From NCBI RefSeq assembly GCF_009208555.1, contig NZ_WFLI01000004.1, positions 62,001-126,000 of the forward strand: DNA of 64,000 nt. The letters are read 5' to 3'. Position 1 is the first letter of the stretch, and every line of letters starts with the position of its first letter. The notes below the pieces were generated by a model. The model ran no database searches. It was not told the origin of the DNA and saw only the letters and a program-made list of their open reading frames with translations. A program made the translations under genes and the position numbers. The DNA is from Janthinobacterium violaceinigrum. Lineage in GTDB: Bacteria > Pseudomonadota > Gammaproteobacteria > Burkholderiales > Burkholderiaceae_D. Shown here one piece after another: positions 37,726-45,332 of the stretch.

Positions 37726-38088
37726 GGGACGCCAAGCTTAAAGGATGAATGCGCCCGGAGGCAAGCAAAGTTTGTAGTTTAAGTACATCAAAACAAGCCT
37801 TTATTGGTAGTTCCACTCCAAATGCAACAGGCAAGGCAAAAGTTGCTCATAAACAATGATTTGTAGTAAGCACTTGCACTCGGCAGACGCACGAAAACCA
37901 TGCTGCACAGCAGCAGGAATCACCTGAAAAGCAGAGTATGCCGGAGTTTGCGCAAAGCCGCTTTGTCCGTGGCGGTGCCGCTGTCGCGCTGCCGTCCGGG
38001 CAGCCCGGCAATGGTGTTTTCGTATTATTACTACCGGTTTTTACCGTGGCGTTTTACTGCCAGCCTGGCGTGCCGGCGGCAGTGCGGA
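37726..38088. other. Gene-free stretch between glk and the DedA gene
   Basis: About 360 bp without a convincing gene. It carries the glk promoter region with the HexR-like palindrome, followed by GC-rich sequence after the DedA stop. The very long plus-strand open frame entering here is antisense to the ABC transporter genes and is not coding. Confidence 0.6.
37773..37787. promoter_or_regulatory. Candidate HexR-like operator upstream of glk
   Basis: TGTAGTTTAAGTACA is a near-palindrome with TGTA/TACA ends, as in HexR (RpiR-family) sites that control glucose catabolism genes. It differs from the usual form in the second half-site. It lies in the likely promoter region of glk. Weak to moderate support. 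Confidence 0.35.
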
Positions 38089-39051
38089 TCAGGAGGGCAA
38101 GCCTTCGCCCAGCAGGCTGGCGGGCGCCGGCTGGTCCGAGCGGTAGGCGGCATTCCACGCGTCGAGGCCGCCATGCAGGGGCTTGGCCCGGTGAAAGCCG
38201 TGCTGGTGCAGCAGCTTGGCTACTTGCGCGGCCGTCACGTCGTTGGGACAGCTGCAATACACGATGATGTGGCGGTCCTTGTCCATGGCGATCATGGCCG
38301 GCACCGGTTCCTTGCCATTGAAGAACAAGGCGCCCGGCACGGCCGGTTCCAGCGCCTGCGCCGTGGCGCTGCGCGCATCGACCATCAGCGGTTCTTCACC
38401 CTGCTCGATCAGGTCCAGCAATTCATCGATGCCGATGCGCTCGATCTGCAAGGCCTGGCGGAAACGCCGGCGCTCGAGGAATTTGTACAGCAGGAACAGG
38501 CCCAGCAAGGTAGCCAGCATCAGCAAGGCCGTGCTGCCCATGGTGCTGAGCAAGTCGAGCACCTGCTGCACGCTGGCATGGAAAATCACGCCGACGACGA
38601 TGCCCGTGCCGCTCCACAGCAAGGCGCCCAGGCCCGCGTACAGGAAAAACTGGCCCGGCGGCGTGCCCAGCGCGCCCGACATGGGTGCGGCCACGGTATT
38701 GAATCCCGGCACGAACTTGGAAACGACCAGGGCTTTCGGGCCCCAGCGCTTGAATTTGTCTTCCGTCTGGCTGACGCAGTAATCGGGCGACAGCGAGATG
38801 CGGCACAGCAGCCGCAGGATGCGCTTGCCGAAATGGCGGCCCGCGCGGAACCACGTGAAGTCGCTGATCAGGCAGGCGCCCAGCGCGGCGGCCAGCACCA
38901 GTCCCCCATTCATGTCGCCATCGACGGCCAACGCTCCCGCCACCACAAGGATGGGAAAGGCGGGAATCGGCAGGCCGAGCTGCTCCACCAGCACGATGCC
39001 AAAGACAATCAGGACACCGTAATGTTCGAGCAGGTAAATGAGGTTGGGCAT
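38089..39051 (-). CDS. DedA-family membrane protein fused to a rhodanese domain
   Basis: A 320-residue fusion. Residues 1-190 are a DedA/VTT domain: five hydrophobic segments, GLPIPAFPILVVAGAL, the FRAGRHFGKRIL turn and KFVPGFNTVAAPMSGALGTPPGQFFLYAGLGALLW with the conserved FxPGxR/N-like loop. After a basic linker, residues ~205-305 form a rhodanese domain (LLDLIEQGEEPLMVDARSATAQ, HIIVYCSCPNDVTAAQVAKLLHQHGF, PLHGGLDAW), with Cys266 as the probable active-site residue. DedA proteins are linked to undecaprenyl-phosphate or phospholipid flipping. The rhodanese part would lie on the cytoplasmic side. The fusion exists in other proteobacteria; its substrate is unknown. It follows the peptide transporter by 27 bp. 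Confidence 0.88.
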   Translation of the reverse strand: MPNLIYLLEHYGVLIVFGIVLVEQLGLPIPAFPILVVAGALAVDGDMNGGLVLAAALGACLISDFTWFRAGRHFGKRILRLLCRISLSPDYCVSQTEDKFKRWGPKALVVSKFVPGFNTVAAPMSGALGTPPGQFFLYAGLGALLWSGTGIVVGVIFHASVQQVLDLLSTMGSTALLMLATLLGLFLLYKFLERRRFRQALQIERIGIDELLDLIEQGEEPLMVDARSATAQALEPAVPGALFFNGKEPVPAMIAMDKDRHIIVYCSCPNDVTAAQVAKLLHQHGFHRAKPLHGGLDAWNAAYRSDQPAPASLLGEGLPS

Positions 39052-39078
39052 GGGCGCTATCTTACCGCAAAAGCGTGT

Positions 39079-40770
39079 TTATATTTGCACGCCCTTCGGG
39101 ATGGCGCTCAGCAAGGTACGCGTGTACGGATGCACGGGATTGCGGTACAGCTCATCCGAATCGGCCAGCTCCACCACCTGCCCCTTGTGCATCACCATCA
39201 CCTGGTCGGCGATGTATTTGACCACCGACAAATCGTGCGAAATGAAGATGTAGGACAGGCCGAATTCATCCTGCAAGTCCTGCAGCAGGTTCAGCACCTG
39301 CGCCTGCACGGACACGTCCAGCGCCGATACGGATTCGTCGCACACGAGAATTTCCGGCTGCATGGTCAGGCAGCGGGCAATGGCGATGCGCTGGCGTTGG
39401 CCGCCGGAAAACTCGTGCGGATAGCGGTGGAAAGCCTGCTCCGGCAAGCCCACCTTGTCCAGCAGCCAGTAGGCCTTGGCGATGCGCTCCTTGTCGTCGG
39501 CGCCGATCTTGTGGATGCGCATAGGCTCGAGCAAGATCTGTCCCACCGTGAAGCGGGGGTTCAGCGAAGCATACGGATTCTGGAAGATGATCTGGATGCG
39601 GCGCTTATACGGCAGGTATTCCTTGTTCGGCATGGCAATCAGGTCCTTGCCGTGGAACATGGCCGTGCCGCCCGTCGCCTGGTGCAAACGCAGCAAGGTC
39701 AATCCCACCGTCGTCTTGCCGGAGCCGGATTCGCCCACCACGCCCAGTGTCTTGCCGCGTGGCAAAGTAAACGACACATCCTTGACTGCCTGGAATTCGC
39801 GCTTGCCGAACAGGCCTTCGCGCGTATAAAAGCTCTTGCTCAAGTTATTCACCACCAGCACAGGTTCATCGCCCGGGGTGTAGCCGCGCGTGCGCTGCTT
39901 TACCTCGACGCCGGGGCCGGCCTTGCCTTCCATATAATCGGCGATGACGGGCAAACGCCACGGCCGCTCGTCCAGGGACGGGCGGCAATGCAGCAGGGCC
40001 TTGGTATAACTGTCCTGCGGCGCTTCGAATACCTGGCGCACCTCGCCCGTCTCGCGCACTTCGCCGTGGCGCATGACGATCACCTGGTCGGCAATCTCGC
40101 CCACCAGGCCCAGGTCGTGGGTAATGAACAGCACGGACATCTGGTGTTTCTTTTGCAGCGCCGCGATCAGGTCCATGATCTGCTTCTGGATCGTCACGTC
40201 CAGCGCAGTCGTCGGCTCGTCCGCGATCAGCAGCTTCGGTTCGCAGGCAATCGCCATGGCGATCATCACGCGCTGCTGCTGGCCGCCCGACATCTGGCTC
40301 GGGTAGGCGTCGATCTTGGTGGCCGGGTCGGGGATGCCCACTTCCTCGAGCAGTTCCAGGGTGCGGGTCCGCGCCTGCTTGCGGTTCATGCCCATGTGCT
40401 GGCGCAGCACTTCGGCGATCTGGAAACCCACCGTAAACACGGGATTCAGGGACGACATCGGCTCCTGGAAGATCATCGAGATATCCTTGCCGCACATGGT
40501 GCGCCGCTCGGCGATCGACAGGTCCAGCAAATTGCGCCCGCCGAAATGGATGCTGGATCCGGGATCGATGATGGTGTTATCCGGCGGCAGCAGGCCCATC
40601 ACGGCCAGGGAGCTGACGGACTTGCCGCTGCCCGATTCGCCCACCAGCGCGACGGTGCTGTTGCGCGGCACGTTGAACGAGATGCCCTTGACGGCTTCGA
40701 ACGTGGTCTTCTTGTCCAGGCGGAAGGTGACGCGCAGGTCGCGCACTTCCAACAGGTTATTCTGGTCCAT
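39079..40770 (-). CDS. Peptide ABC transporter ATP-binding protein with two ATPase modules (YejF-like)
   Basis: A 563-residue duplicated ATPase energising the transporter encoded just upstream. Module 1: Walker A GESGSGKSVSS, signature MSGGQQQRVMIAMAI, Walker B LLIADEPTTALD. Module 2: Walker A GESGSGKTTVGLTLL, signature FSGGQRQRIAIARCL, Walker B ILVCDESVSALD; each module ends in an oligopeptide-transporter C-terminal segment. The ATG at 40770 has AGGAG in front; a TTG in frame upstream is rejected. The two modules in one chain are typical of YejF and GsiA. It starts 9 bp after the upstream permease stop. Confidence 0.93.
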   Translation of the reverse strand: MDQNNLLEVRDLRVTFRLDKKTTFEAVKGISFNVPRNSTVALVGESGSGKSVSSLAVMGLLPPDNTIIDPGSSIHFGGRNLLDLSIAERRTMCGKDISMIFQEPMSSLNPVFTVGFQIAEVLRQHMGMNRKQARTRTLELLEEVGIPDPATKIDAYPSQMSGGQQQRVMIAMAIACEPKLLIADEPTTALDVTIQKQIMDLIAALQKKHQMSVLFITHDLGLVGEIADQVIVMRHGEVRETGEVRQVFEAPQDSYTKALLHCRPSLDERPWRLPVIADYMEGKAGPGVEVKQRTRGYTPGDEPVLVVNNLSKSFYTREGLFGKREFQAVKDVSFTLPRGKTLGVVGESGSGKTTVGLTLLRLHQATGGTAMFHGKDLIAMPNKEYLPYKRRIQIIFQNPYASLNPRFTVGQILLEPMRIHKIGADDKERIAKAYWLLDKVGLPEQAFHRYPHEFSGGQRQRIAIARCLTMQPEILVCDESVSALDVSVQAQVLNLLQDLQDEFGLSYIFISHDLSVVKYIADQVMVMHKGQVVELADSDELYRNPVHPYTRTLLSAIPKGVQI

Positions 40771-40779
40771 GAGCAACTC

Positions 40780-41898
40780 CTATTTCACTTTGGGGTCGAG
40801 CGCATCGCGCAAGGCATCAGTAAACAGCGAGAACGCCGTCACCAGCACGGCCATCGCCGTGGCGGCGGCCGTCAGCTGCCACCATTTGCCCAGGATCAGT
40901 TCATTTTGTGCCTCGTTGAGCATGCTGCCCCACGACACGGTACCCACCGGCACGCCAAAGCCCAGGAAGCTCAAAATCACTTCCGCCTTGATGAAGCCCA
41001 CCACGAGGATGGACATCTGCACCAGCGCCACGTGGCTCACGTTGGGGAAGATGTGCGAGAACATCTTGCGCCAGTGCGAAGCGCCGATGGCGTCGGCCGC
41101 CATCACGTATTCGCGCGCCTTGTGCTTGATGTATTCGGCGCGGATCAAGCGGTACGGTCCCGTCCAGCCCGTCAACCCCAGGATCAGCACGATGGTCAGC
41201 ACGCCCTTTTGCTGCAGCACGGCCGCCACGGTGAGAATCATCAGGATCGACGGAATCGATGTGAAGATGCTGTAGAACCAGTTGAAGAAGTCATCGACCA
41301 TGCCGCCGAAGTAGCCGGACACGGCGCCAAACAGCGTGCCCAGCACGACGGCCAGCAAGGCTGCCACCAGGCCCACCACGATCGACGTTTCGCCGCCCTT
41401 GATGGTTTTCTGCAGGATGTCGTGGCCCCACTTGTCGGCGCCGAACGGCAGTGTCGCCGCCTTGTGCGTGACGAGTTTCTTGGCCTTGCCCATGCCGGCG
41501 CGCAAGGCCGTCAAGTCGTCGGCCAGCGGGTCCGTGACGCCATACATGTCGACGCCGGCGGACGGATCGCTTTTCAACTCGGCGCGCAATTCGGCGATGT
41601 CGTCGGCCAGCGGATCGAGCACGTTGACGGGCGTGGGCGCGCTGCGCTCGTCGGCCAGGGGAATGGCCCCGTCGCCGGCCGCGGCCGCGTCCTTGTCGGC
41701 GCCGACAAACGTGGGCGGCGCATAGCTGACGGCCACTTCATCTTCCCAGTTCGCCGCCACCAGGCCGCTGGCGGACGCCAGCACCAGCAGGAAAAACGCG
41801 CCGACCACGGCCAGCGATACCATTGCAATCTTGTCGCCGCGCAAACGGCGCCACGCCAGGGCCCACAGGCCGGGCGAAGTATGAGGTTTCGACATCAT
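40780..41898 (-). CDS. Peptide ABC transporter permease (YejE/DppC-like)
   Basis: A 372-residue inner-membrane permease. Transmembrane helix 1 is near 24-46; then a periplasmic insert of ~115 residues, longer than in DppC (~300 residues in total), with a direct duplication (DPLADDIAELRAEL at 95-108 and DPLADDLTALRAGM at 123-136). The core follows: FGADKWGHDILQKTIKGGETSIVVG, five more helices and the EAA loop EYVMAADAIGASHWRKMFSHIFPN. The long linker fits YejE rather than DppC. The duplication in the insert is unusual and may reflect replication slippage. The gene lies between the other permease (6 bp) and the ATPase (9 bp). Confidence 0.92.
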   Translation of the reverse strand: MMSKPHTSPGLWALAWRRLRGDKIAMVSLAVVGAFFLLVLASASGLVAANWEDEVAVSYAPPTFVGADKDAAAAGDGAIPLADERSAPTPVNVLDPLADDIAELRAELKSDPSAGVDMYGVTDPLADDLTALRAGMGKAKKLVTHKAATLPFGADKWGHDILQKTIKGGETSIVVGLVAALLAVVLGTLFGAVSGYFGGMVDDFFNWFYSIFTSIPSILMILTVAAVLQQKGVLTIVLILGLTGWTGPYRLIRAEYIKHKAREYVMAADAIGASHWRKMFSHIFPNVSHVALVQMSILVVGFIKAEVILSFLGFGVPVGTVSWGSMLNEAQNELILGKWWQLTAAATAMAVLVTAFSLFTDALRDALDPKVK

Positions 41899-41904
41899 CT
41901 CTTT

Positions 41905-42843
41905 CTACTTCAGTTGTACGCGAGGGTCGACCGCCTGGTACAGCAGGTCGGTGAGCAGGTTGAAGAGCATGGTGGCGGCGGCAACATACACGGTGATCGC
42001 CTTGATCACCGGAAAGTCGCTGCGCTCGACGGCCAGGATCACTTCACGCCCGATGCCGGGGATGCCGAAGAAGCGCTCGAGCAGGAAAGCGCCGATCAGC
42101 AGGGCCGGCAAGTTCGACATCACATAGGTAATGATGGGAATGGCGGCGTTGCGCAGCACGTGCACCCACATGATGCGGCCTTCCTTCAAGCCCTTGGCGC
42201 GCGCCGTGCGCACGTAATCCTGGTTCGCCTCGTCCAGCACGAAGGTGCGGAACAGGCGCAAGGTGGGCGCGATGGACACGGCCAGGCCGATCAGGATGGG
42301 CAAGGTGGAATAGCGCAGCAGGTTTTCCCAGAAGCTGTCGCCCCAGCCCTGCACGGGGAACAGGCCCAATTTATAAGCGAAGCCGTACTGGAAGACGATG
42401 ATGTAGACGAGGATGGAAATCGACATGCCCACCGTGCAGGCGATCATGACGGCGCGGTCCGTCAGCGAACCGCGCACGAAGGCGATGGCCAGCGCCAGCG
42501 CCACGCCGAAAAACGTTTCCAGCACGGTCAGCGGGATCAGCACCATCATGGACGGGCCCAGGCGCGACGTGATGATGTGCGACACGGTTTCGCCCGTGGC
42601 CCAGCTTTGGCCGAAGTCAAAGGTGACGATCTGCTTGATGAAGATCCACAGCTGCACGTAGTACGGCTGGTCGACGCCCAGCTGGCGGCGGATGTTGGCG
42701 ATGCTTTCGGCACTCGACATCTTGCCGGCCAGGATGTAGGCGGGGTCGCCGCCCACCCAGTTGAACAGGATAAACACCAGCAAGACCACGCCCAGCATGG
42801 TCGGCAGCATCTGCCACAAGCGGCGCAGGATATAAGCGAACAT
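41905..42843 (-). CDS. Peptide ABC transporter permease (YejB/DppB-like)
   Basis: A 312-residue permease with six helices. N-terminal MFAYILRRLWQMLPTMLGVVLLVFILFNWVGGDP, the periplasmic loop LGVDQPYYVQLWIFIKQIVTFDFGQSW, and the EAA loop DYVRTARAKGLKEGRIMWVHVLRNA are all DppB-type. It ends in DPRVQLK. It pairs with the YejE-like permease; the gene order SBP-B-E-F is the same as yejABEF. It is separated from the binding-protein gene by 28 bp. Confidence 0.94.
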   Translation of the reverse strand: MFAYILRRLWQMLPTMLGVVLLVFILFNWVGGDPAYILAGKMSSAESIANIRRQLGVDQPYYVQLWIFIKQIVTFDFGQSWATGETVSHIITSRLGPSMMVLIPLTVLETFFGVALALAIAFVRGSLTDRAVMIACTVGMSISILVYIIVFQYGFAYKLGLFPVQGWGDSFWENLLRYSTLPILIGLAVSIAPTLRLFRTFVLDEANQDYVRTARAKGLKEGRIMWVHVLRNAAIPIITYVMSNLPALLIGAFLLERFFGIPGIGREVILAVERSDFPVIKAITVYVAAATMLFNLLTDLLYQAVDPRVQLK

Positions 42844-42871
42844 AATGATTCCTTGTTGTTATAAGCGCTGC

Positions 42872-44728
42872 TTATTTATTGGCCGAGGCCGCAGGGGCTG
42901 GCGCGGCAACCACGGGCGTGCCCGTGCTGTCGATATCCATGTACGCCCATTCCTGGAACAGGATCGGGTGCTTCTTGTAGCCGAGCACCGACTTTTGCGC
43001 CAGCATGTTGCGGTAGCGCGCATAGCCGATCAGGGCGCCCGCATTCACTTCCAGGCGGCGCGCCATCTTGTGGAACAGCTCGTCGCGCTCGGGGCTGGCC
43101 GGCATGGCCTGGCTGGCCGCGTACCATTTATCGTATTCCGGGTCCTGGTAGCAGCCGTTGTTGTTCTGGTGCGTGTTCGGGCCATAGAACAGCTGCATGA
43201 AATTGTCGCCGTCCGGATAGTCGGCCAGCCACGGCGCCGTGCGCGTCTGCATCTTGCACTGCTTTTCCGTTTTTAAGATGTCGGAAAAGATCATGCGGTC
43301 GTTTTCCATGCGGATGCCCAGCGAGTTGTAGGTCTTGCGCCACATCTCCGCCTGCAGCACGCCGTTCGCTTCGTTGCGCGAAGCGTAGCGGATCAGCAAA
43401 GGCTTGCCGTCAGGCAGAGTGCGCCAGCCGTCGGCGCCCTTCTTGTAGCCGAACTTGTCGAGCAATTTGTTGGCCAGCACGGGATCGTATTGCAGCAGGC
43501 TCTTGTAGTGCGGATCGTAGCCGACGACGCCGGGCGGGATCGGATAGTCGAGGCGCTTGGCCTGGCCATTCCAGATGATGCGGATTTCCTCATCAATATT
43601 GTGCGCCATGGCAATGGCGCGGCGCAGCGCGATCTTTTCCTTGCTGAAGCCGCCGAGGGTGGGGTCTTCCATGTTCCAGTAGTAATAGCTGATCTCCGGG
43701 TCCAGCAGGCGCGACAGTTGCACGCCCTTCTCCGCCAGCTCGGGACGCAGCTTGCCGTTGAGCAGCGCTTTCGGCGCCAGCGGACCGTCGAGCCAGAACA
43801 CGTCCGTGCCGCCGCTCTGGAAGGACAGCCAGCGCGACTGGTCTTCGATCATCACGGAAATTTCGATGCGGTCGATGGCGGGAATCCGTTTACCCTGCAT
43901 CTGGCGCACGATGCGCTGGTCGTCCGGGTCGTCGCCGGCCATGAAATTCCACGTCTCGGGCAAGTGCTGCGGATTGCGGTTCAGGACGATGCGGTTGCCG
44001 CGCGTCCATTCGCCCAGGGTGTAGTAGCCCGTGCCCACGGGATTCGAGCCCACTTCGCCCTTCACGTCGCCATACTTGTCCACCACTTCGCGCGCCACGG
44101 CGGCCGTCGGCACGTAGGCGAGGATCATGGGGAAATTGAAATCCGTCTTGGTCAGCGAGATGCGCAGGGTGTACGGGTCGAGGATTTCCAGGCCGGCCAC
44201 TTTCTTGCTGTAATCGAGCTTGTTCGACTTGGCCGCGTCCTTCGCCAGGTCGTCCAGGCCCACCACCTTGCCTTCGAACAGCCAGCTGTGCGGCGAAGCC
44301 AGGCGCGGGTCGAACAGGCGCTTCCACGAATACACATAATCGGCCATCGTCAGTTCGCGGCGCTTGCCACCGAACGCGGCGTCGGGCGTGAACAGGATGC
44401 CTTTTTTCAGGCGGATGGTGTAGGTCTTGCCGTCGGCGGACACTTCCGGCATGGCGGCCGCCGCGCCGGGCACCACCTTGACGGGGCGCGCCAGGTAATC
44501 GTAGGTGTACAGGGTGTCGAAGACGGCCTGCGTGATGTGGTTCGAATACAGGTCGCGCGCGGTAGCGGGATCGAAGCCCGTCTCGGCGGCCGGCAGGATA
44601 TAGCGCAAGGTTTTGACCGGCGCGGCCGCGGCGGCAGGGGCGGCATCCGCAGCAACGGCAGTGGCCGCCAGCGGCAGGGTGGCCAGGCAGGCGAGCAGCG
44701 CCACGCGCCGCATCCATGGTGACTTCAT
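42872..44728 (-). CDS. Periplasmic peptide-binding protein of the ABC transporter (YejA/DppA-like, SBP_bac_5)
   Basis: A 618-residue solute-binding protein with a Sec signal peptide (MRRVALLACLATLPLAATAVAADA). Family marks: LRYILPAAETGFDPATARDLYSNHITQAVFDTLYTYDYLARP, GKTYTIRLKKGILF, YTLRISLTKTDF, GSNPVGTGYY, ALRRAIAMAHNIDEEIRII and WLADYPDGDNFMQLFYGPNTHQNNNGCYQDPEYD. It is larger than DppA (~530), as in YejA-like proteins. The start is set by the signal peptide and a GAAGGG sequence. It probably binds oligopeptides; the ligand is unknown. First gene of the transporter operon, divergent from a TonB-dependent receptor. Confidence 0.92.
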   Translation of the reverse strand: MKSPWMRRVALLACLATLPLAATAVAADAAPAAAAAPVKTLRYILPAAETGFDPATARDLYSNHITQAVFDTLYTYDYLARPVKVVPGAAAAMPEVSADGKTYTIRLKKGILFTPDAAFGGKRRELTMADYVYSWKRLFDPRLASPHSWLFEGKVVGLDDLAKDAAKSNKLDYSKKVAGLEILDPYTLRISLTKTDFNFPMILAYVPTAAVAREVVDKYGDVKGEVGSNPVGTGYYTLGEWTRGNRIVLNRNPQHLPETWNFMAGDDPDDQRIVRQMQGKRIPAIDRIEISVMIEDQSRWLSFQSGGTDVFWLDGPLAPKALLNGKLRPELAEKGVQLSRLLDPEISYYYWNMEDPTLGGFSKEKIALRRAIAMAHNIDEEIRIIWNGQAKRLDYPIPPGVVGYDPHYKSLLQYDPVLANKLLDKFGYKKGADGWRTLPDGKPLLIRYASRNEANGVLQAEMWRKTYNSLGIRMENDRMIFSDILKTEKQCKMQTRTAPWLADYPDGDNFMQLFYGPNTHQNNNGCYQDPEYDKWYAASQAMPASPERDELFHKMARRLEVNAGALIGYARYRNMLAQKSVLGYKKHPILFQEWAYMDIDSTGTPVVAAPAPAASANK

Positions 44729-45332
44729 GTAATACCCTTCATCTCGATTATCTGTCGCACCGTATTGGTGCGCTTGTACTGGCTTCCCCCTGGGATACAG
44801 GATTCCACCGCCAAAACCAGTCCATCCTCGCAAGATCTATGCCTTGTTTTCCGCCAGTCGCGCCGCTGTCCTGACGAGCTGGAAAAAGGCGTAACGATAA
44901 CGCATATTCTGTTCGCCGGGCAAAAAGCCGCAGCATGCGTGCAACGCGCGGCAAGGATCGCTCGCGGCCTTGCGAACATTTTCCGCAACGCAACATAGCC
45001 GCATCGGCGCCGCAAAAAAACGTATTGGTAGAAACCCTTACGTCCACGAATGAGCGCCATTTCAATAGGCCGGCGGAAAGCATATATCGCAGCGCAGCAT
45101 TAAAAAAAATGCCATTTTAAAAACATCGCAACATTGGAAAAAACACTGTTGTTTCCATGCTGAAAGGTCACATCCCGGCGTTGACAAGCTTTCTCGGCAA
45201 GTGGTCTTATCAATCACGGCAACTCACAAAATGCCGTTTGACCCACAGCGATTGCCGACGCAGCAATCTTTTTTAGCTTAGCGAGGTTGTGTCGCAAACC
45301 GGCCAGCCGAACTTACTTTCGGAGTTTTGAGA
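44729..45332. other. 604-bp divergent regulatory region between the peptide transporter and receptor 1
   Basis: No convincing gene. The left 250 bp is GC-rich, the right 280 bp is AT-rich. A probable promoter for the receptor is TTGACA (45181-45186) and TCTTAT (45204-45209), 17-bp spacer, giving a ~115-nt leader. The transporter promoter was not recognised. Confidence 0.5.
45181..45209 (+). promoter_or_regulatory. Probable promoter of the first TonB-dependent receptor
   Basis: Perfect -35 TTGACA, 17-bp spacer, -10 TCTTAT. It lies in an AT-rich stretch ~125 bp before the start codon, leaving a long leader. Confidence 0.45.

Noticed and set aside
37900..42864. A 1654-residue plus-strand open frame
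   Set aside because: It is exactly antisense to the DedA, ATPase and permease genes, with a His/Gln/Arg/Ala-rich composition typical of the reverse reading of GC-rich genes. It has no protein-like motifs.
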